The notes: generated from the sequence alone by a model not told the origin. A DNA stretch of 64,000 bases from Daphnia carinata (GCF_022539665.2 NC_081338.1:5145679-5209678); one strand, 5' to 3'; shown: positions 34,968 through 47,267, counted from the first letter of the stretch. Program-made: numbers and translations.

Positions 34968-37353
34968 CTAAAGAGAAGTTAAATGGCACAAGCAGTTTGA
35001 AGAATGGGTATGTTGGATCGTTCACAACCTTGGCTCAGCCATGTTTGCCATACCCACCCTATCCAGAAACACAGCAAAAGAATAGGGCAGTTTCGATGGC
35101 TGAAGCATCACCAGTGCTTTGGCATGATCAGTTGTAAAAAACGACTGAAAAGGTTGAATCAACACTTATTACTCCAAACGAAAAGGAGTTGAGCACAAAG
35201 GAGGATACTGTGAAAAAAGATAGATGCCTGTCAACAGCATCATCTGACAGCGGTAATGGAGGTTGTTGAGGGCTTAAGAAAAAAATTACAGGTGTTTTGG
35301 AGAGGTTGATAAAACGGAGAAGAAAAAACTGACACCCAGACAATGGCTTCTATTGGTAGTTCTCTCATTAGGAACTCTTACATCACCATTTGCCATTTCC
35401 CCCCATTCTTTGCCAAAATTGTAAGTGTGTGTGAAATAACATCATGTGAAATGTGAAATCTAATTGTTTGCTTTAATCTCTAGGCCAAAGATAGGGGTGC
35501 CACAGTATCCATTTATGGATTTACCATTGGTACCAAGTGCCTGACATTGTTTCTTGTCACTCCTTTTATAGGAAAAAACGTAAATATTGCCCCAAATTTG
35601 TTCCCTAAACTTGTAATGTGCATCTTAATCTTTCTTGCAGCTAAAAGTTATTGGCGTTCGGTTCGCCTTTGTTTCTGGAGTTTTCATTGGAGGTATTTGC
35701 CGCTTATTGTCGGGGTGAGTAAAAAATTACACAAAAAACGCGAAAGCTGGGTTTTAATCAGTAAACTTTAAAAGCTTTTTAGAGTATTTCCCTCCCGGGG
35801 GTTCATTCGTCGTAATATCTATATTGATCCGCGTCATTCATGCGGCCGGAAGCGCTGGTACAATTACGTCGACGTTTACGTACACTGCTGTAGAGTTTCC
35901 CAATTCGGTTGCCAAAATCTTTGTAAGTTTCACTAATGCAGGTTTATCGTTAGCTGTACAATGTCTACTATTGTTCTAATTTTAGAGTCTTACAAGAACA
36001 ATGATGAACATTGCCCAGTTTGCTGGTCCTATAGTCGGCGGTGCATTGTATGAAGTCGGTGGTTTTAAGACTCCCTTTATCCTCGTGGGAGGAATTCAAA
36101 CTATTATGGCCTTTATTGCATTACCCTTTCTCACCGATTATGACGGTAAGTTAGTTCAAAATATTGTACGTCATCAGTCTTCTCATCTCGCTTCCCTTCT
36201 TTTTAGTGTCACAGTATGACGAGGGATCGACTAAAACTCAATCGCCATTGGATATTTTGTGTATTCCGTCCATTTGGATCCCGTTCTTCACTTTCATCGT
36301 ATCTACCATGTCAAACGGATTTCTCTCAATCAACGTTGAACCGCAAGTGTTGCGTACGGCATGTTTTCTGACTTGGCGTTATTATTAATTTTTTTAGAAT
36401 CATTTTATGTTTTGTTTGCAGTTTGACTTGACACCATTTTACGTGGGTATCTTTTTCGGACTGAAAGACGGTGCCAACAGTATAGCCAGCCCTATTTGGG
36501 GATACTTGTGCGATCGCCGAGGATTTGTGAAGCTCTGCCTTCTTTCCAGTACCAAGATCGGGGCCTTGTCCATATTTTTGCTGGGGCGTTTTCCCTTCGT
36601 TCCTATTGATCGGTACTTTTGATTTCGATTCTCAAATTCAAACCGTTTAACTAGTATCATTATTTGATTTTATTTTAGAAATCTAGCTGTTGTCGGTATC
36701 GCATTGGCACTAAGTGGAGTTGCGTTTGCAGGGCAACTAGTTTCGGGGGTCGTTGATGCCATGAGAGAAGCTGTGTAAGCCACATTTTTAAAATTCAATT
36801 TGCTGTGCCAGTATTCATTTCTTTTTTGCATTTTGATAATAGACATGCTGGTTATCCGGATAATCCCAGTACTCACGGGCTTGTTGCCGGTATATGGTCG
36901 TCTCTTAGTGGTGCTGGGCGTTTTGTTTCACGCGCTGGGACTGGCATTTTAGTGGACCACATTGGTTTCCAAATGACGGCTGTCGTCGTCTTCTCTGTCC
37001 AAATTACAGTGGTAAGTTTTGTGCAAAAATGACTATTAACAAATAATTAGATGTATTGTTTATTTCCTTCTATAGGGACTAGCAACCATGTGCTTCATGT
37101 TACCAAAGTGCAAGAAAGGGGACGGCAAATCCGACGGGGATGACACGACAGTGGATGCCATATCTACGAGGACAACATCGTTTACTTATTCGTGGATATC
37201 GTGGATGTCGGTGAGTTTCCACGATTAACTATTTCTCAGCCCGAATCTCCAGCCGAGTCCGTCACGTGCAAATCAGTGTCGATCCCATTACCGCGAGACT
37301 GTGCCATTATTCGCCGCATGCGCGCTGAAACATATGCCGGGTTCTCTGGCTGA
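34968..37353 (+). pseudogene. Broken tandem copy of the SLC18B1-like transporter
   Basis: Counterparts of exons 2-11 of the intact gene at 27794-30356 are present in order, but exon 1 and the promoter are missing. Exon 2 has a nonsense codon at 35135-35137 (His-Asp-Gln-Leu then stop), a second stop where copy A has Gly-Cys-Gly-Gly, a one-base deletion shortly after it, and a seven-base deletion before the first transmembrane helix ends. Later exons stay open (MMNIAQFAGP, YLCDRRGFVKL) and their splice sites persist, which fits a recent event or gene conversion from copy A. An N-terminally shortened product cannot be excluded but would lack the first helix. No repaired product is proposed. Confidence 0.9.
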
Positions 37354-37763
37354 ACAGATTAGGCCCATCGTGTAGACTAGATAATTGAATTTAGAACCTT
37401 GAGAATCTCATCTAGCACCCTACCACTTGCCACATCTGTAACAATACCCGATATTTTCCGTGTCTCTTCCGGCTGGCTTTAACTATTTTTATGAAGCCAA
37501 TTTTTGATATTCGAGCAAAACGAGAGAAAATCGATTCATGCGCCAAAAGCTTGTTTAAATTTAATTGAACTTAAGCCAAATTGAATTTTAAAAATGCATT
37601 ACATTTTATGTGGTGTTGTGGCGATGGTACGGGAATTGATGAACAGGCTTTTAACAGCTGTGGTGGTCACATTCAAATATTATCGATTCGACCGAAAGAT
37701 GGTCGTGCTCGTGAGAGCGTCCACCCACACGCTTTATGCTAGTCATTGACTAAAAAATGTTAC

Positions 37764-38027
37764 TTAAAGAAGCGAACCGTTCTGACCGTTGAATGAAGGA
37801 CGCACGCGAGTCTTTTGATCTACTAGCGGAATAAGGATACAAAAAATTGATAAATTTCCAGTTTGAAGTAGACATTTTTTTCCCCTTTTTGCAATGATAA
37901 CGCCATCAACCGTTATGGCGTGACGTGTTCCATCGTTCCAAATCACTTTTCTTGTTCCCATTTTCTTTTCCGAGGGCTTTTCAAGTGGGAAAAAGGAAGA
38001 AGCCTTTGAAGTAGGAGGAACAAGCAA
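37764..38027 (-). CDS. Second, identical copy of the 87-codon frame
   Basis: Identical to 31164-31427 on the same relative strand. It lies in the 3' flank of the transporter pseudogene. See the first copy for what can be read in it. Confidence 0.15.
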   Translation of the reverse strand: MLVPPTSKASSFFPLEKPSEKKMGTRKVIWNDGTRHAITVDGVIIAKRGKKCLLQTGNLSIFCILIPLVDQKTRVRPSFNGQNGSLL

Positions 38028-38299
38028 AGTATAAACATAGAGATTGTTAACGATAACGGAATTTTCGTGAAATTAAATATGGGGAACTGAGAACTCGATG
38101 ACTAACTGTAAAATTATTAGTGCGATTGAGTCGTTTTCCATCTGCAATTTTTTCAAAAAATGTACGTACCTATTGACTGATCTAGTATAGTCACAGGTAG
38201 AATACTCTAAACCAATGCAATCACGCGTGAATGTGTAAAAATCGGAAGCCGCGTGAATTTTTTTTTCTTGCGCTAAAAGGAAACGTGAATGACGGTACG

Positions 38300-40637
38300 G
38301 GAAATGCAATCAGCCAATGTACCGTGATATGTACAAGGACCCCCCTCTTGTGCGGGACTGATATTACACGTGCGCTCTACAATCTTAACGGGATACATTG
38401 ACCGCATAAAACCGGAACTATATTTCAGTTCAATGAGACCCTCGAGCTCATCTTTGACTTTGATTGTCATTTCGATTTTGTTTTTACGTGCAATATCTAT
38501 GGTATTTTTTGTTAGACAAAGAATCATTTTGTTGTCATCAAGTCGTGCGGTCTGACGTGCAATCGCCACATCGTTTGATGACACCAAATCATGTTCTCAC
38601 GGTCTTATTATTTAGAGTCGAATTTTTAAAAAATGCGACTGGATTAGTTGAATTGCAACGACTAGGAAAACCTTGAAAATATCTATAGACGTGGGAAAGA
38701 GTATTTGACCTGTAGGATTGTTCCATTGTTTTTTCGAGATCTTTGTTTGGAAAAAAAGGAAACAATTAGCACTGGCCAAAGTGTGGGGAGGAGGGGGCGT
38801 TAAATTCAATTTCCAACAAACATTTCACTGTATATTTTTAGGAAGGAACAGCTTTAGGCGACCCACGTTTTCCTTTATTTTCCAACAATCTGTCGTTCCC
38901 CTCTAATTATTTGTGTATCTTGCACTTTGTCTTTACTACTATCAAAAATAGGCATTGCCTTTTTTCGTGTTTGTATCCTCCTTAACGATACATACCACAA
39001 ATATCCTTGACCATTTCCTGAGCTCGTAAAAATTTATTAGCTCAAGTTTTCTCGATAAAAGTTGAGGTCAACTTGATAAGGTACTTCGTCAGTACAAATT
39101 GAAGGTGACTTTCAGCTTTATATTTCCAATGTGCAAATTTTTTAAGTCCGCATTAAGACGAGCATTTAAAAATAAAGGACAGAAAATTGGTCATTACGTA
39201 ACGGTAGACGTGCAGCATTTTTCTACGTGATGGATTATTGATGGACGTCTTTGCGGTCGGTTCCGTTTTCAAATTGCGTCTTAGATGCGGAAGAAAAAGA
39301 ACCAATAGCCCCCGCCAATTGTGGTGTGTGCGCGCACACTTTTGTACCGTGATACCGCAAAATAAGCGAGAGGTTCTTGTGCGAGCAGTTTGCTACTTCC
39401 CCTTGTCCATTTCTGAATTCTAGAAAAGCAGACATGGTGACAGGATACCCTTTATTGAAAATGGCATTTGTAGAGAACAAGTTGAATTTTTAAAGCCAGC
39501 CCTTTAGCCGACAGCAGATGTTGTAGGCAGAATGAATAATAGCTCCGACAGCTTGTCATGAGAACATGTAAGCATTTTGTAGGCCTTTCTTTCTTGCATA
39601 GTTTGTGATTTAAATGTAGCGATGCAAAAGCATTATTTTCGCTTTCGTAGTTGTAGGTGGCAATAATAAATGTAAAGTCAGAGAAACACACTCTATCCGA
39701 TGAGAATGCACAACTCTTTTTGTCTTGCCCACCGTTTTATGGCAATATAGAGAGAGAGAAAAATATCGCCAATAATGTCCGCCCATTTTTCTTTTTCCGA
39801 AGTTGGCCGTTCCCTTGTTCCCTAGAGAGACGGAACCTGGATCTTTACTTCTCTGTCTTAGAGACGTACGTCGAGAAGCTAGCGTCTCCAATACACATTT
39901 TCCGACTTGTTACATAAAAACTCGTGTGCGTCGATTTATCGATTGGCAACCGATTATCGTTTCTCTCCCCTGAAAATGCCATTTAAAAAAAATAACGGGA
40001 AATATTTCCGTAGAGAAAGAAGATTCTGCCAGATGCAGCATTTCCCATTGAAAAACTGACTACCAGGTCAATTTCTCTTTAGATGTTGTGTGTATCTATT
40101 GCGTAATGGATTCAGTTCCGGTTCTTTGACTGGACGTTGCGGCATTATTTGTCAAAAAAAAAAAAAAAAGAAAAAAGGGAAGGTGACAATCGAAAACTTT
40201 CCGTCTAATATTTACTATATCCAGAATGGAGAATAAAAGATCAAAGGATAAAATGAAAGACGAGATCTCCTTTGGGGTTGAATTGGTCTTTTCGTCTCTA
40301 TGCACGGAGATGAAAATTGTGTTCGAGCTGGCAAACTTTTCTTTCTTCTCTATTTTTTTTTTTTCACTCTGAAAATGGGAAAACAAAATTTTGGGGTTTT
40401 ATTGAATTGGGGCGGCGTTCCTCTTCGACATGTCCCGCAACAATATTTACCCCCTACCGAACACCGCCTTTATTCTTTTTGATTACATTTTCGTGTGTCT
40501 AGTTCGCCGTTAAAAAAAAAAAAAAAAAAGAAGATAGCTCCACATTTCTTCCTCGTTGAAAAAACAGGTAACAATGACCGCTTCCTGGAACTTTTTAATG
40601 CATCTCGTTTAACTCTTTATTTTGTTTTCCGCTTTAG
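38300..40637. other. Intergenic region upstream of the sulfotransferase
   Basis: No supported gene. A roughly 100-codon minus-strand frame at 38587-38273 (contains VKDELEGLIELKYSSGFMRS) lacks an ATG at its start and matches nothing I know; it may be a retroelement fragment. Between 39.2 and 40.6 kb only short chance frames and A/T runs are seen. Confidence 0.4.
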
Positions 40638-40832
40638 AATGTTTTGAAGAAAAGAAAAGTCCGTCAGCGTTCGAGCACAACCGACCGCCACATTCAATCG
40701 TGCGCACTGGGCTAGCAACACAGGTACCGTGTGGCTGGAACTAACTCTTTTTTTTTTTTTTTTTCTATAGGCGCACATATAGATAGAGGATTTGGTATCC
40801 GCGCGGGCCAGTCTGCGGGTCGCTGCAATCCG
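40638..40832 (+). other. Probable non-coding 5' exons of the sulfotransferase gene
   Basis: Two segments bounded by good splice signals: 40638-40723 (CGCTTTAG before, CACAG then GTACCG after) and 40771-40832 (T tract plus CTATAG before, CCG then GTACGC after). A third exon, starting at 40909 after CGTTGCAG, carries the start codon. Inferred from splice motifs only. Confidence 0.4.
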
Positions 40833-40961
40833 GTACGCACCTACCGTTGCTGGGTTTTTTTAAATTTTGAACCACAAGTTTTAATCAGTTTTTATTTTTT
40901 CGTTGCAGTTTTACAGTGAATAGTGCACGAAATATCAATTTGCATAAGAAATTCGTTTAGA

Positions 40962-42915
40962 ATGAGGAGAGCCAACATCACAGTGCGAAGGCAAGTCTTG
41001 AAAATATTCAGTTACACTAATGATGAGATTTGTTGATTGCATTTTTGAAACAAAAAGTCTCAGAGTCAGTTGTTAGTCAGATTGTAGCATGGAACCATCA
41101 AAGAGTAAAAAAGAAAATCAACAGAGCACAAATAGAAGAATAGTGGGATCGCTCTCACGCTCTAGTCAAACTGACAGTTAATAACGTTCATTCTGAATCT
41201 GGGTCTGCACTGTAACATAGCTACGTTCACTGCTGTACTTTTCCCACCGTATATTTTGGTGCTGTCCAATCAATTTGATCATTGTTATTATTTTGTAGTT
41301 GGCCGTTAATGTTACGCCCTCATCATCTGCGAGCTCTGGCGATTTTGGTCACCTTAGTCAGCCTGTCTCTACTCTTCTCCACCTTTTCGATGCGTTCCGG
41401 CGACAACCGGATGTGGATAATGGATCGCCACCACACTCAACAAGACCAATACACCGACGGAAGGCCAGTCTTGTCGGTTGTCGATGCCCATCGCCAACCA
41501 GCGTATAGTGACACTAATAACAGCCAAACCGAAGCAACTCCAATCAGCTTTACATTGACACCGACGACGAGAAGACGACGCCCGACAGAGATTCACGGGG
41601 TGGGAGAAGTTTATCAAATAACTAGGAAATCAGTCAATCATCTTCCAGCTGCTGTTGCCAAGGTGAGTTTGAAATTCGTTTTCAACTCAATCATTTTGTT
41701 TCATTTATTTTTTTTTTTTTCGTGTTTCGTAGAATAAAATCAAATTTCAGGGCTACGTATTACCGGCAGCGCCGTCGGCTCTCCTCAAAACCCGAAACTT
41801 GTTACACAATAGAACAGTCACCCAGGACGATATCAAGTAAAAATTTCTTTTTATTGATCACCATAAAAGGAAATATAACGCTTTGATGTTGTAGCAACAC
41901 TTTGACGTTGCTGAACAAGAGATTGGAAGGCAACAAACAGGAATTAGATGCGGAAGTGGAAGCTCAACAACATGTTGGCTACTGGAACGTAACTCATCCG
42001 AAACGTCTCTTGATTGTGACTTCATGGCGATCGGGATCAACTTTCCTCGGCCAAATTCTGTCAGAACATCCGGGAGTATATAACCATTACGAGCCACTGA
42101 TGCACGTCGGACTGGAACAAATACGACCTGGAGATCCGAGAGTCGATTCAGCCATTCAACACTTGAAGGATCTCCTTCACTGCAAGTAAATTTCTTTTAA
42201 TGAATTTAAAAAAAAAAAAATAAATAGACATTGATGTCCAATGTTGGAATGTAGATATTCCAACGAAGATTTCCTGAAGAAAATCCAGGAAAGCATGCAA
42301 GACATGCTGAGTCACAATGCTCACGTGTGGCAGGCTTGCGTTTTGGGCCCCAATCGCAACGTTTGTAGCTTGAGACATTTTTTGGAAGAAGCTTGTCACA
42401 AGTTTCCGGCGCTGACTATGAAAATGGTGCGTCTGCGATTGAACTTGACCCGCCAATTGCTGGACGATGAGTCGGTGAAAGTTCTTTATCTGGTGAGAGA
42501 TCCTCGAGCTACGATGAATTCACGCCTTTCATCCGTCAAATGGTGTAGCCAATCGATCGACTGCATCGATCCTGGCCGTCTTTGCAACGATATCCAAAGC
42601 GATCTCGATGCGTTCGAGTCGCTTTCAACCGAGTTTCCTGGCCGAGTTACTCTGATCAAATACGAAACGATGGCCAAGAGTCCTCACACCACTTTCCGGT
42701 CCATCTTCAATTTTGCTGGATTGTTTTACACGCGTAAAATACGGGAGGAAGTGGAGCGGCACACGTCGAGGGACGAGAACCATCCGTGGAGCACGGTCCG
42801 CAAATCCGCCGAGCGGGTGGATCTCTGGCGTCAAAAGCTCGACACTAAAAGCATCTCGAATATACAATCGGTTTGTTCCAACGTGCTGGCCAAACTTGGC
42901 TATTCCCAGCTGTGA
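40962..42915 (+). CDS. Carbohydrate 6-O-sulfotransferase (CHST1/3/5/6-type)
   Basis: Golgi type II membrane enzyme moving sulfate from PAPS to a sugar 6-hydroxyl. Exons 40962-40990, 41299-41662, 41733-41836, 41895-42185 and 42255-42915 give 482 residues. A single N-terminal membrane helix (ALAILVTLVSLSLLFSTF) is followed by a stem, then the catalytic domain: the 5'-phosphosulfate loop SWRSGSTFLGQIL near residue 240, and the 3'-phosphate motif LVRDPRATMNSRL in the last exon. The first intron would use a GC donor (GAAG then GCAAGT); without it, translation would start at the in-frame ATG 41309 (469 residues). The 41733 exon also has a second in-frame acceptor 18 bp further in (41751). Acceptor sugar cannot be told from sequence. 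Its 3' end faces IFT22. Confidence 0.85.
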
Positions 42916-43011
42916 TCCTAGAACTGAAAATCGTACAATTTTGTTTCTTAAATGTCATAATGTGTGTCTTCTTTTGTTATCATCTTGTATTTAAATCGAG
43001 CATTCACAAAA

Positions 43012-43017
43012 AATAAA
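43012..43017 (+). terminator. Poly(A) signal AATAAA, sulfotransferase gene
   Basis: Canonical AATAAA 97 bp after the stop codon at 42915. Its position implies a 3' UTR that runs to or into the end of the convergent IFT22 gene, whose stop is at 43036. Confidence 0.6.
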
Positions 43018-43035
43018 CTGCTCTCCATAGTTGGT

Positions 43036-44294
43036 TTATTCTTTGAGGATGGTAATTTCTTCTTCATCTCGTTTACGACGGACGTCAAGTAAAACCGAAG
43101 ACATGAAAGAAACGAATTCATTTTGAACTCGTGCACCATCTGCGTCAATGTCCCATTCGACGCGAGACAGTCGTGCCAAACTTCCTAAAATAGATAAGGT
43201 TATTAAAACTTTAGTGTTCTTTAATGTTTAACACAAAAATGATACCCATCTTAATGGTACGTTTTCTGTTAGGTTGACCGTCGCCCCATTTGCGCGCCAC
43301 AACTAAATAACGGCTCGGACTTAATTCGAGATAGTTGTTCCAAACGTTATAGAACTCTTCCAGTTCGGCTACGTGGTCGTCTGCTGTGATGTCGTAGACC
43401 AAAAGGACGCCCACAGCATCACTGGCCAAAGCCGGCAAACAGTTGCTAACACTGGTTCAAACGGAAATTATCCTTCGTGGTGAGTTTTTTGGTTATTTTT
43501 AGTTTGAAACGATTGAGCTATTATAGCGGTCAATATTGAAATCAACATCTTTTTAGTTTTTTCCTTTAAAAAATTGCCACTTACGGTGTCTTTTAACGGA
43601 AAATCTTTTAGATTACATTTATTAGTTTAATTACTCAATCGTTGACGGTTGTAGCCAAATTACAGTTTGATTGTATCTTATTTTCCCTTTAAAATGAGCA
43701 GAATGTTCAAGGAAAAGGATTCGTAAAGCGCTTACGGTTTCTATGGTAGTATTACGGTTTCAAAAGGTTTGTCGCATCAACAATTTCAAAGCAATCGAAA
43801 TGTACCTATTTTTTTCACCTACTTTCGATTTCTTGCTTCAATAGTTGCTAGTTATAGTCGAACTGATTTTGGCAGTACAATCATGAGGCAAATCCTTCCT
43901 TATTTTCGTTAAGGAAAGACCACGATGATACGGTTATGACACGGTTTGATGCACCGGCAATTAGCGGACAAACCAAAAATGAAGGTAATAATATTGTCAC
44001 CTACTTTCGATCAACGCTACAATCCCATAATTGAATGTCGCTGTTGTTTACGTTATTTGCAGCGCTTCTAGACGAACTGTGATGAGACTCCATCTGGAAT
44101 TCGAGAATTCGACAACCGACGGTGGGTCGGTATTGACCGATAGCATCTTTAGCATCCGACAAAAAATTGGCTAACGTTGTTTTCCCACTCTGTGTTGTTT
44201 AGGTGAAAGTTAAATGCCAGCACAATGAGCAATCGGAAAATAATAACTTCACCTTTGTTGGACCGAGAAGCAAAACTTTGGCAGCGTTCGTCAT
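43036..44294 (-). CDS. IFT22: IFT22 (RABL5), Rab-like intraflagellar transport GTPase
   Basis: Small GTPase-like subunit of intraflagellar transport complex B, needed for cilia. Exons 44294-44253, 44189-44005, 43451-43246 and 43184-43036 give 193 residues (human 185). The P-loop GPTKSGKTT spans the first exon junction. The switch-II region reads LWDCSVDRN, where typical GTPases have WDxxG, as in this atypical family (human WDCGGD). LPALASDAVGVLLVYD matches the family's next strand. No classical NKxD base motif is seen, also a family trait. The last exon ends in EEEITILKE. A cilium gene in an arthropod presumably serves sensory neurons. Its start lies only 137 bp from the stop of the LRR gene upstream on the same strand. 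Confidence 0.88.
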
Positions 44295-44431
44295 CGTATG
44301 TGTTTACTTAACGAATGTTGCCATGGTTACGTCTGTCGCTAAGTGTATTCTTGTTTTTTCGAACGTGATATAGAGTACCATCAACTACTTGATCCCGTTA
44401 GAGTAACAACATATTTTTCTACCGTTATTGA

Positions 44432-46773
44432 TTACAGGTTTGGTAGATATTTTTTCTTGACAAGATTTTTCATCTCTTGCTCCATTCTCAACTTTATCGA
44501 TTTTTTGGACAGCGTCACGGAGGGAGCATTCTTTTGGAAAAAGGGACCCAATCCTTGGGGATAATTGTTTGAGGATACAGACAAAACATCATTGACTTGT
44601 TTGGACAAAACACTTGGCGTCTCAAACGACAAACGGGTAGTGGATTCGACGACCTCTTCGCCGTGATCGATAATGTCGGCTTGATCCAACTGCAGCATCG
44701 ATGAAACTTTGCCGGCCAACGATTCAGAATGTTGCTGGTCATCTGCCGCCTCTGCTCCGTGGTCGACCGTCTCATCTTCTTCAATCAGCTGAGGCTCGTT
44801 CCAGATGTCATCTCCATATGCGGCCGTCTTATCTATACGGCCACTGGCAAGTCGATCTATTTTGTTGCATCTCAACGGTTTTTGCATGACGTCAAAGAGA
44901 GCTGCTCCTTTCAATGCTTTGGGCGATGCGCATAAAGGGGCCACCTTCCTGTCGTACTGGTATCCGGTTCGATTGGCCAACGCATCCCAGATTTTGATCT
45001 TGTTAACAGCCGTCGCTCTCAATTGATTTAGTTGACAAGTACAGTGCCACGGATTGCCTTCCAGCCGGATCAACTTGGTCGTCGTCGTTAGTGCCGAGAA
45101 GATGTCGGCCGGGACGCCCGTCAGCCTGTTGCCGTTGAGCCACAACTCTTTCAGAGAAGAGCTGACTGGATCGAAGACACCCGGTGGCAATTGGGTGAGC
45201 TCGTTGAACGACAAGTCCAGCGAACGCAGTTTGCGCAATGATTGAAAAGCGTCGACGCTCAAACGTCGTATTTGACATTTTCTCAAGTCGAGATTTTGCA
45301 GACGTCTGTTGGCTGCAAATGCATCGGCCTCGATCGATATTAAACGTCCTCGGATGTGCAACTCGGAGAGGGAACTCAAATCTTTGAAATAGTTTGGATG
45401 GAGGCCTTTGTTTCCTTCCGGATGACCCTGACTGATCCAAAGCTCTTGCAATTTCACGAGGCCGTTGAAGCTATCGGGACCAAATTCCACGGAAACCACT
45501 TCGATTCCATCGATGGGCTCTTCCGTTATGCCTTCATCCCTCCAACGAAAAGAGCCAAGCAAAAGACGTCGAATGGATGAAATGTTGGAAAAAGTATTGG
45601 GATAGATAACTCGCAGAGGATTTGCGCTTAAATCCAGCCATTCTAAATCGGGTAAGAAGGGGAAAGAGTTTTCGGTGAGATGCGTCAACTGATTCCCCGA
45701 CAAATCGAGATTGTGGAGGGCACCCATCCCCTGCAAATCTCCAGGTTCGATCTCGAGCAATTCGTTATCAGCCAGAGAAAGAGATTCTATCTCCATCAGG
45801 TCTCCAGGTTCCATTTCTAGACGGACGCGCATTTGACTGGAACGAATAGTCAACTCTTTCAAATGCCTGAGACTCGTGAAAGCCCCCGAGTGACCTCGAC
45901 TGAAAGCTTCTGGTAACTGGCAACCGACGATGAGTAAGTACTCGAGATTTTTCAGCATAGAGAAACCGTTCCATGGTTCGTTTTGGGATTCGAGTTGCTG
46001 CTTTTTAAACTCCTCATACGGTAGGATTGCTTCTTCTTGTTTGGGGACATTGTGATAGGTTATCTGGGGAGTAGCAGACGGCTCTTCCCTGTCGGCCATT
46101 AAGAACAACGTGACTTCGTCTGGCGATGGATCGTCCAGCAGTTCCAGATTTACAAGACTCAAGTATTGGAGTTGAGTCAACGGGCGTAAACTGTCTGAAT
46201 GTAATATGATGTTTGGTGAGCTGCTGATATCATTGGACTCGGCTCCTTCGAGGCTCAACGCTCGCAGGTTAATGAATTTCGTCAAATGATTCAATGTCAA
46301 GCGAATTTCCGGGGCGTCCGATGCTTGAATGATCTTCATAGCCTGTCGAAAATTCGAATAAACCAACTTATATTGCACACGATACTTGATATCTCGTAAT
46401 TAAATTATAACAAACTTCAGCTTGAGAGGGCAAACGGTCCAGGAGGGTTTTGATTTCCGTATCGTGCTGTTGAACACAAATTGCGGCACGGAATAGAATG
46501 TCATCATTAGACGTGCTGTTGCTGAGATTGGCTGCATCTTGCTGTGTCTGGTTGAGTGGATGCCATCCATCAACGATGCTGGACAAGTACGAGTCGTGGC
46601 ACCAGCACTCGTGAGGGCAAGATGGAGACCATGGCGCTGATTGGATACCCTTAGACATTTCGAATGATATTCTAGCTGGTTTTCGTTTGGAAGCGAAAAA
46701 CGAATTCATTTCTATTTACCTGGAACAAGAGAAGAATAACGACCAACACGTTCATTATTAACGCAATTTTCAT
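44432..46773 (-). CDS. Secreted leucine-rich-repeat protein
   Basis: Exons 46773-46720, 46649-46416 and 46342-44432 give 732 residues. Exon 1 encodes only a signal peptide (MKIALIMNVLVVILLLFQ). Exon 2 holds a cysteine N-cap (CPHECWC). From about residue 100 to 500 run some 12-14 leucine-rich repeats (LHNLDLSGNQLTHL, LEWLDLSANPLRVI, LRSLDLSFNELTQL). A C-terminal cap follows (NPWHCTCQLNQL, then paired Cys to LRC), and then about 130 acidic, repeat-free residues without a clear membrane helix or GPI site. Likely an extracellular adhesion or binding protein; the ligand is unknown. The signal-peptide exon join (CAG/GTAAAT to TCTAAG/GGT) was chosen because it restores a secretory start; a start at 46709 would lack one. 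Confidence 0.8.
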
Positions 46774-47267
46774 CCACACTGAAATGCATCCATGCAACTA
46801 CTAACCAAGAGTCGTGTTTCAAAAGGATCCATCGTGCTGAATGTGGCCAATAGATGCACCATTATTTATCTCTTGTCAAAGGAAACAGATTCATAATACG
46901 AATGACATCAAGGATATCCTCTGGTGATATGTGTAGTTTTGTAAGCCTTTTAACGAGACACAGTAGTTCTTATGCCATTATTTCGTTCGCCTGCAAGCCA
47001 GTGATTAGGATTCTTAATTTTTTTTTCCCGGAAAATGGGGAATCCTATTTCAACCGGCAGAAACGTTTTACTGAAAAATAGCTCTAAGCGTTTGTTTGTT
47101 TTCACGTTAGATGGCAGAAGATTTGCTTTGTTTTTGTTTCAGTTGCCGTGGTTTGTCGACATTTTCCTGCCTTGCTTCTCCCCCAAAAGTTCGCTTTGTT
47201 TCTTGAATATAAAATTCTTACACACCTTCCTGTATCTTTGATCAAATCTGGAGATCATGTTTATGGC
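46774..47267. promoter_or_regulatory. Shared LRR/BRAP promoter region
   Basis: The LRR gene and BRAP start codons diverge across 494 bp with no other gene. Both 5' UTRs and promoters should lie here. No specific elements were recognised. Confidence 0.4.

Larger units (their letters stand above)
34913..38299 (+). repeat. Tandem duplication, unit B
   Basis: Second copy of unit A in direct orientation, about 7 kb downstream. It starts in the intron before transporter exon 2, so it lacks exon 1 and the promoter. It lacks the 395-bp segment at 30498-30892. Confidence 0.9.

Noticed and set aside
38273-38587. Retroelement-like minus-strand frame
   Set aside because: No ATG at its start and no identifiable domain; too weak to list as a gene.
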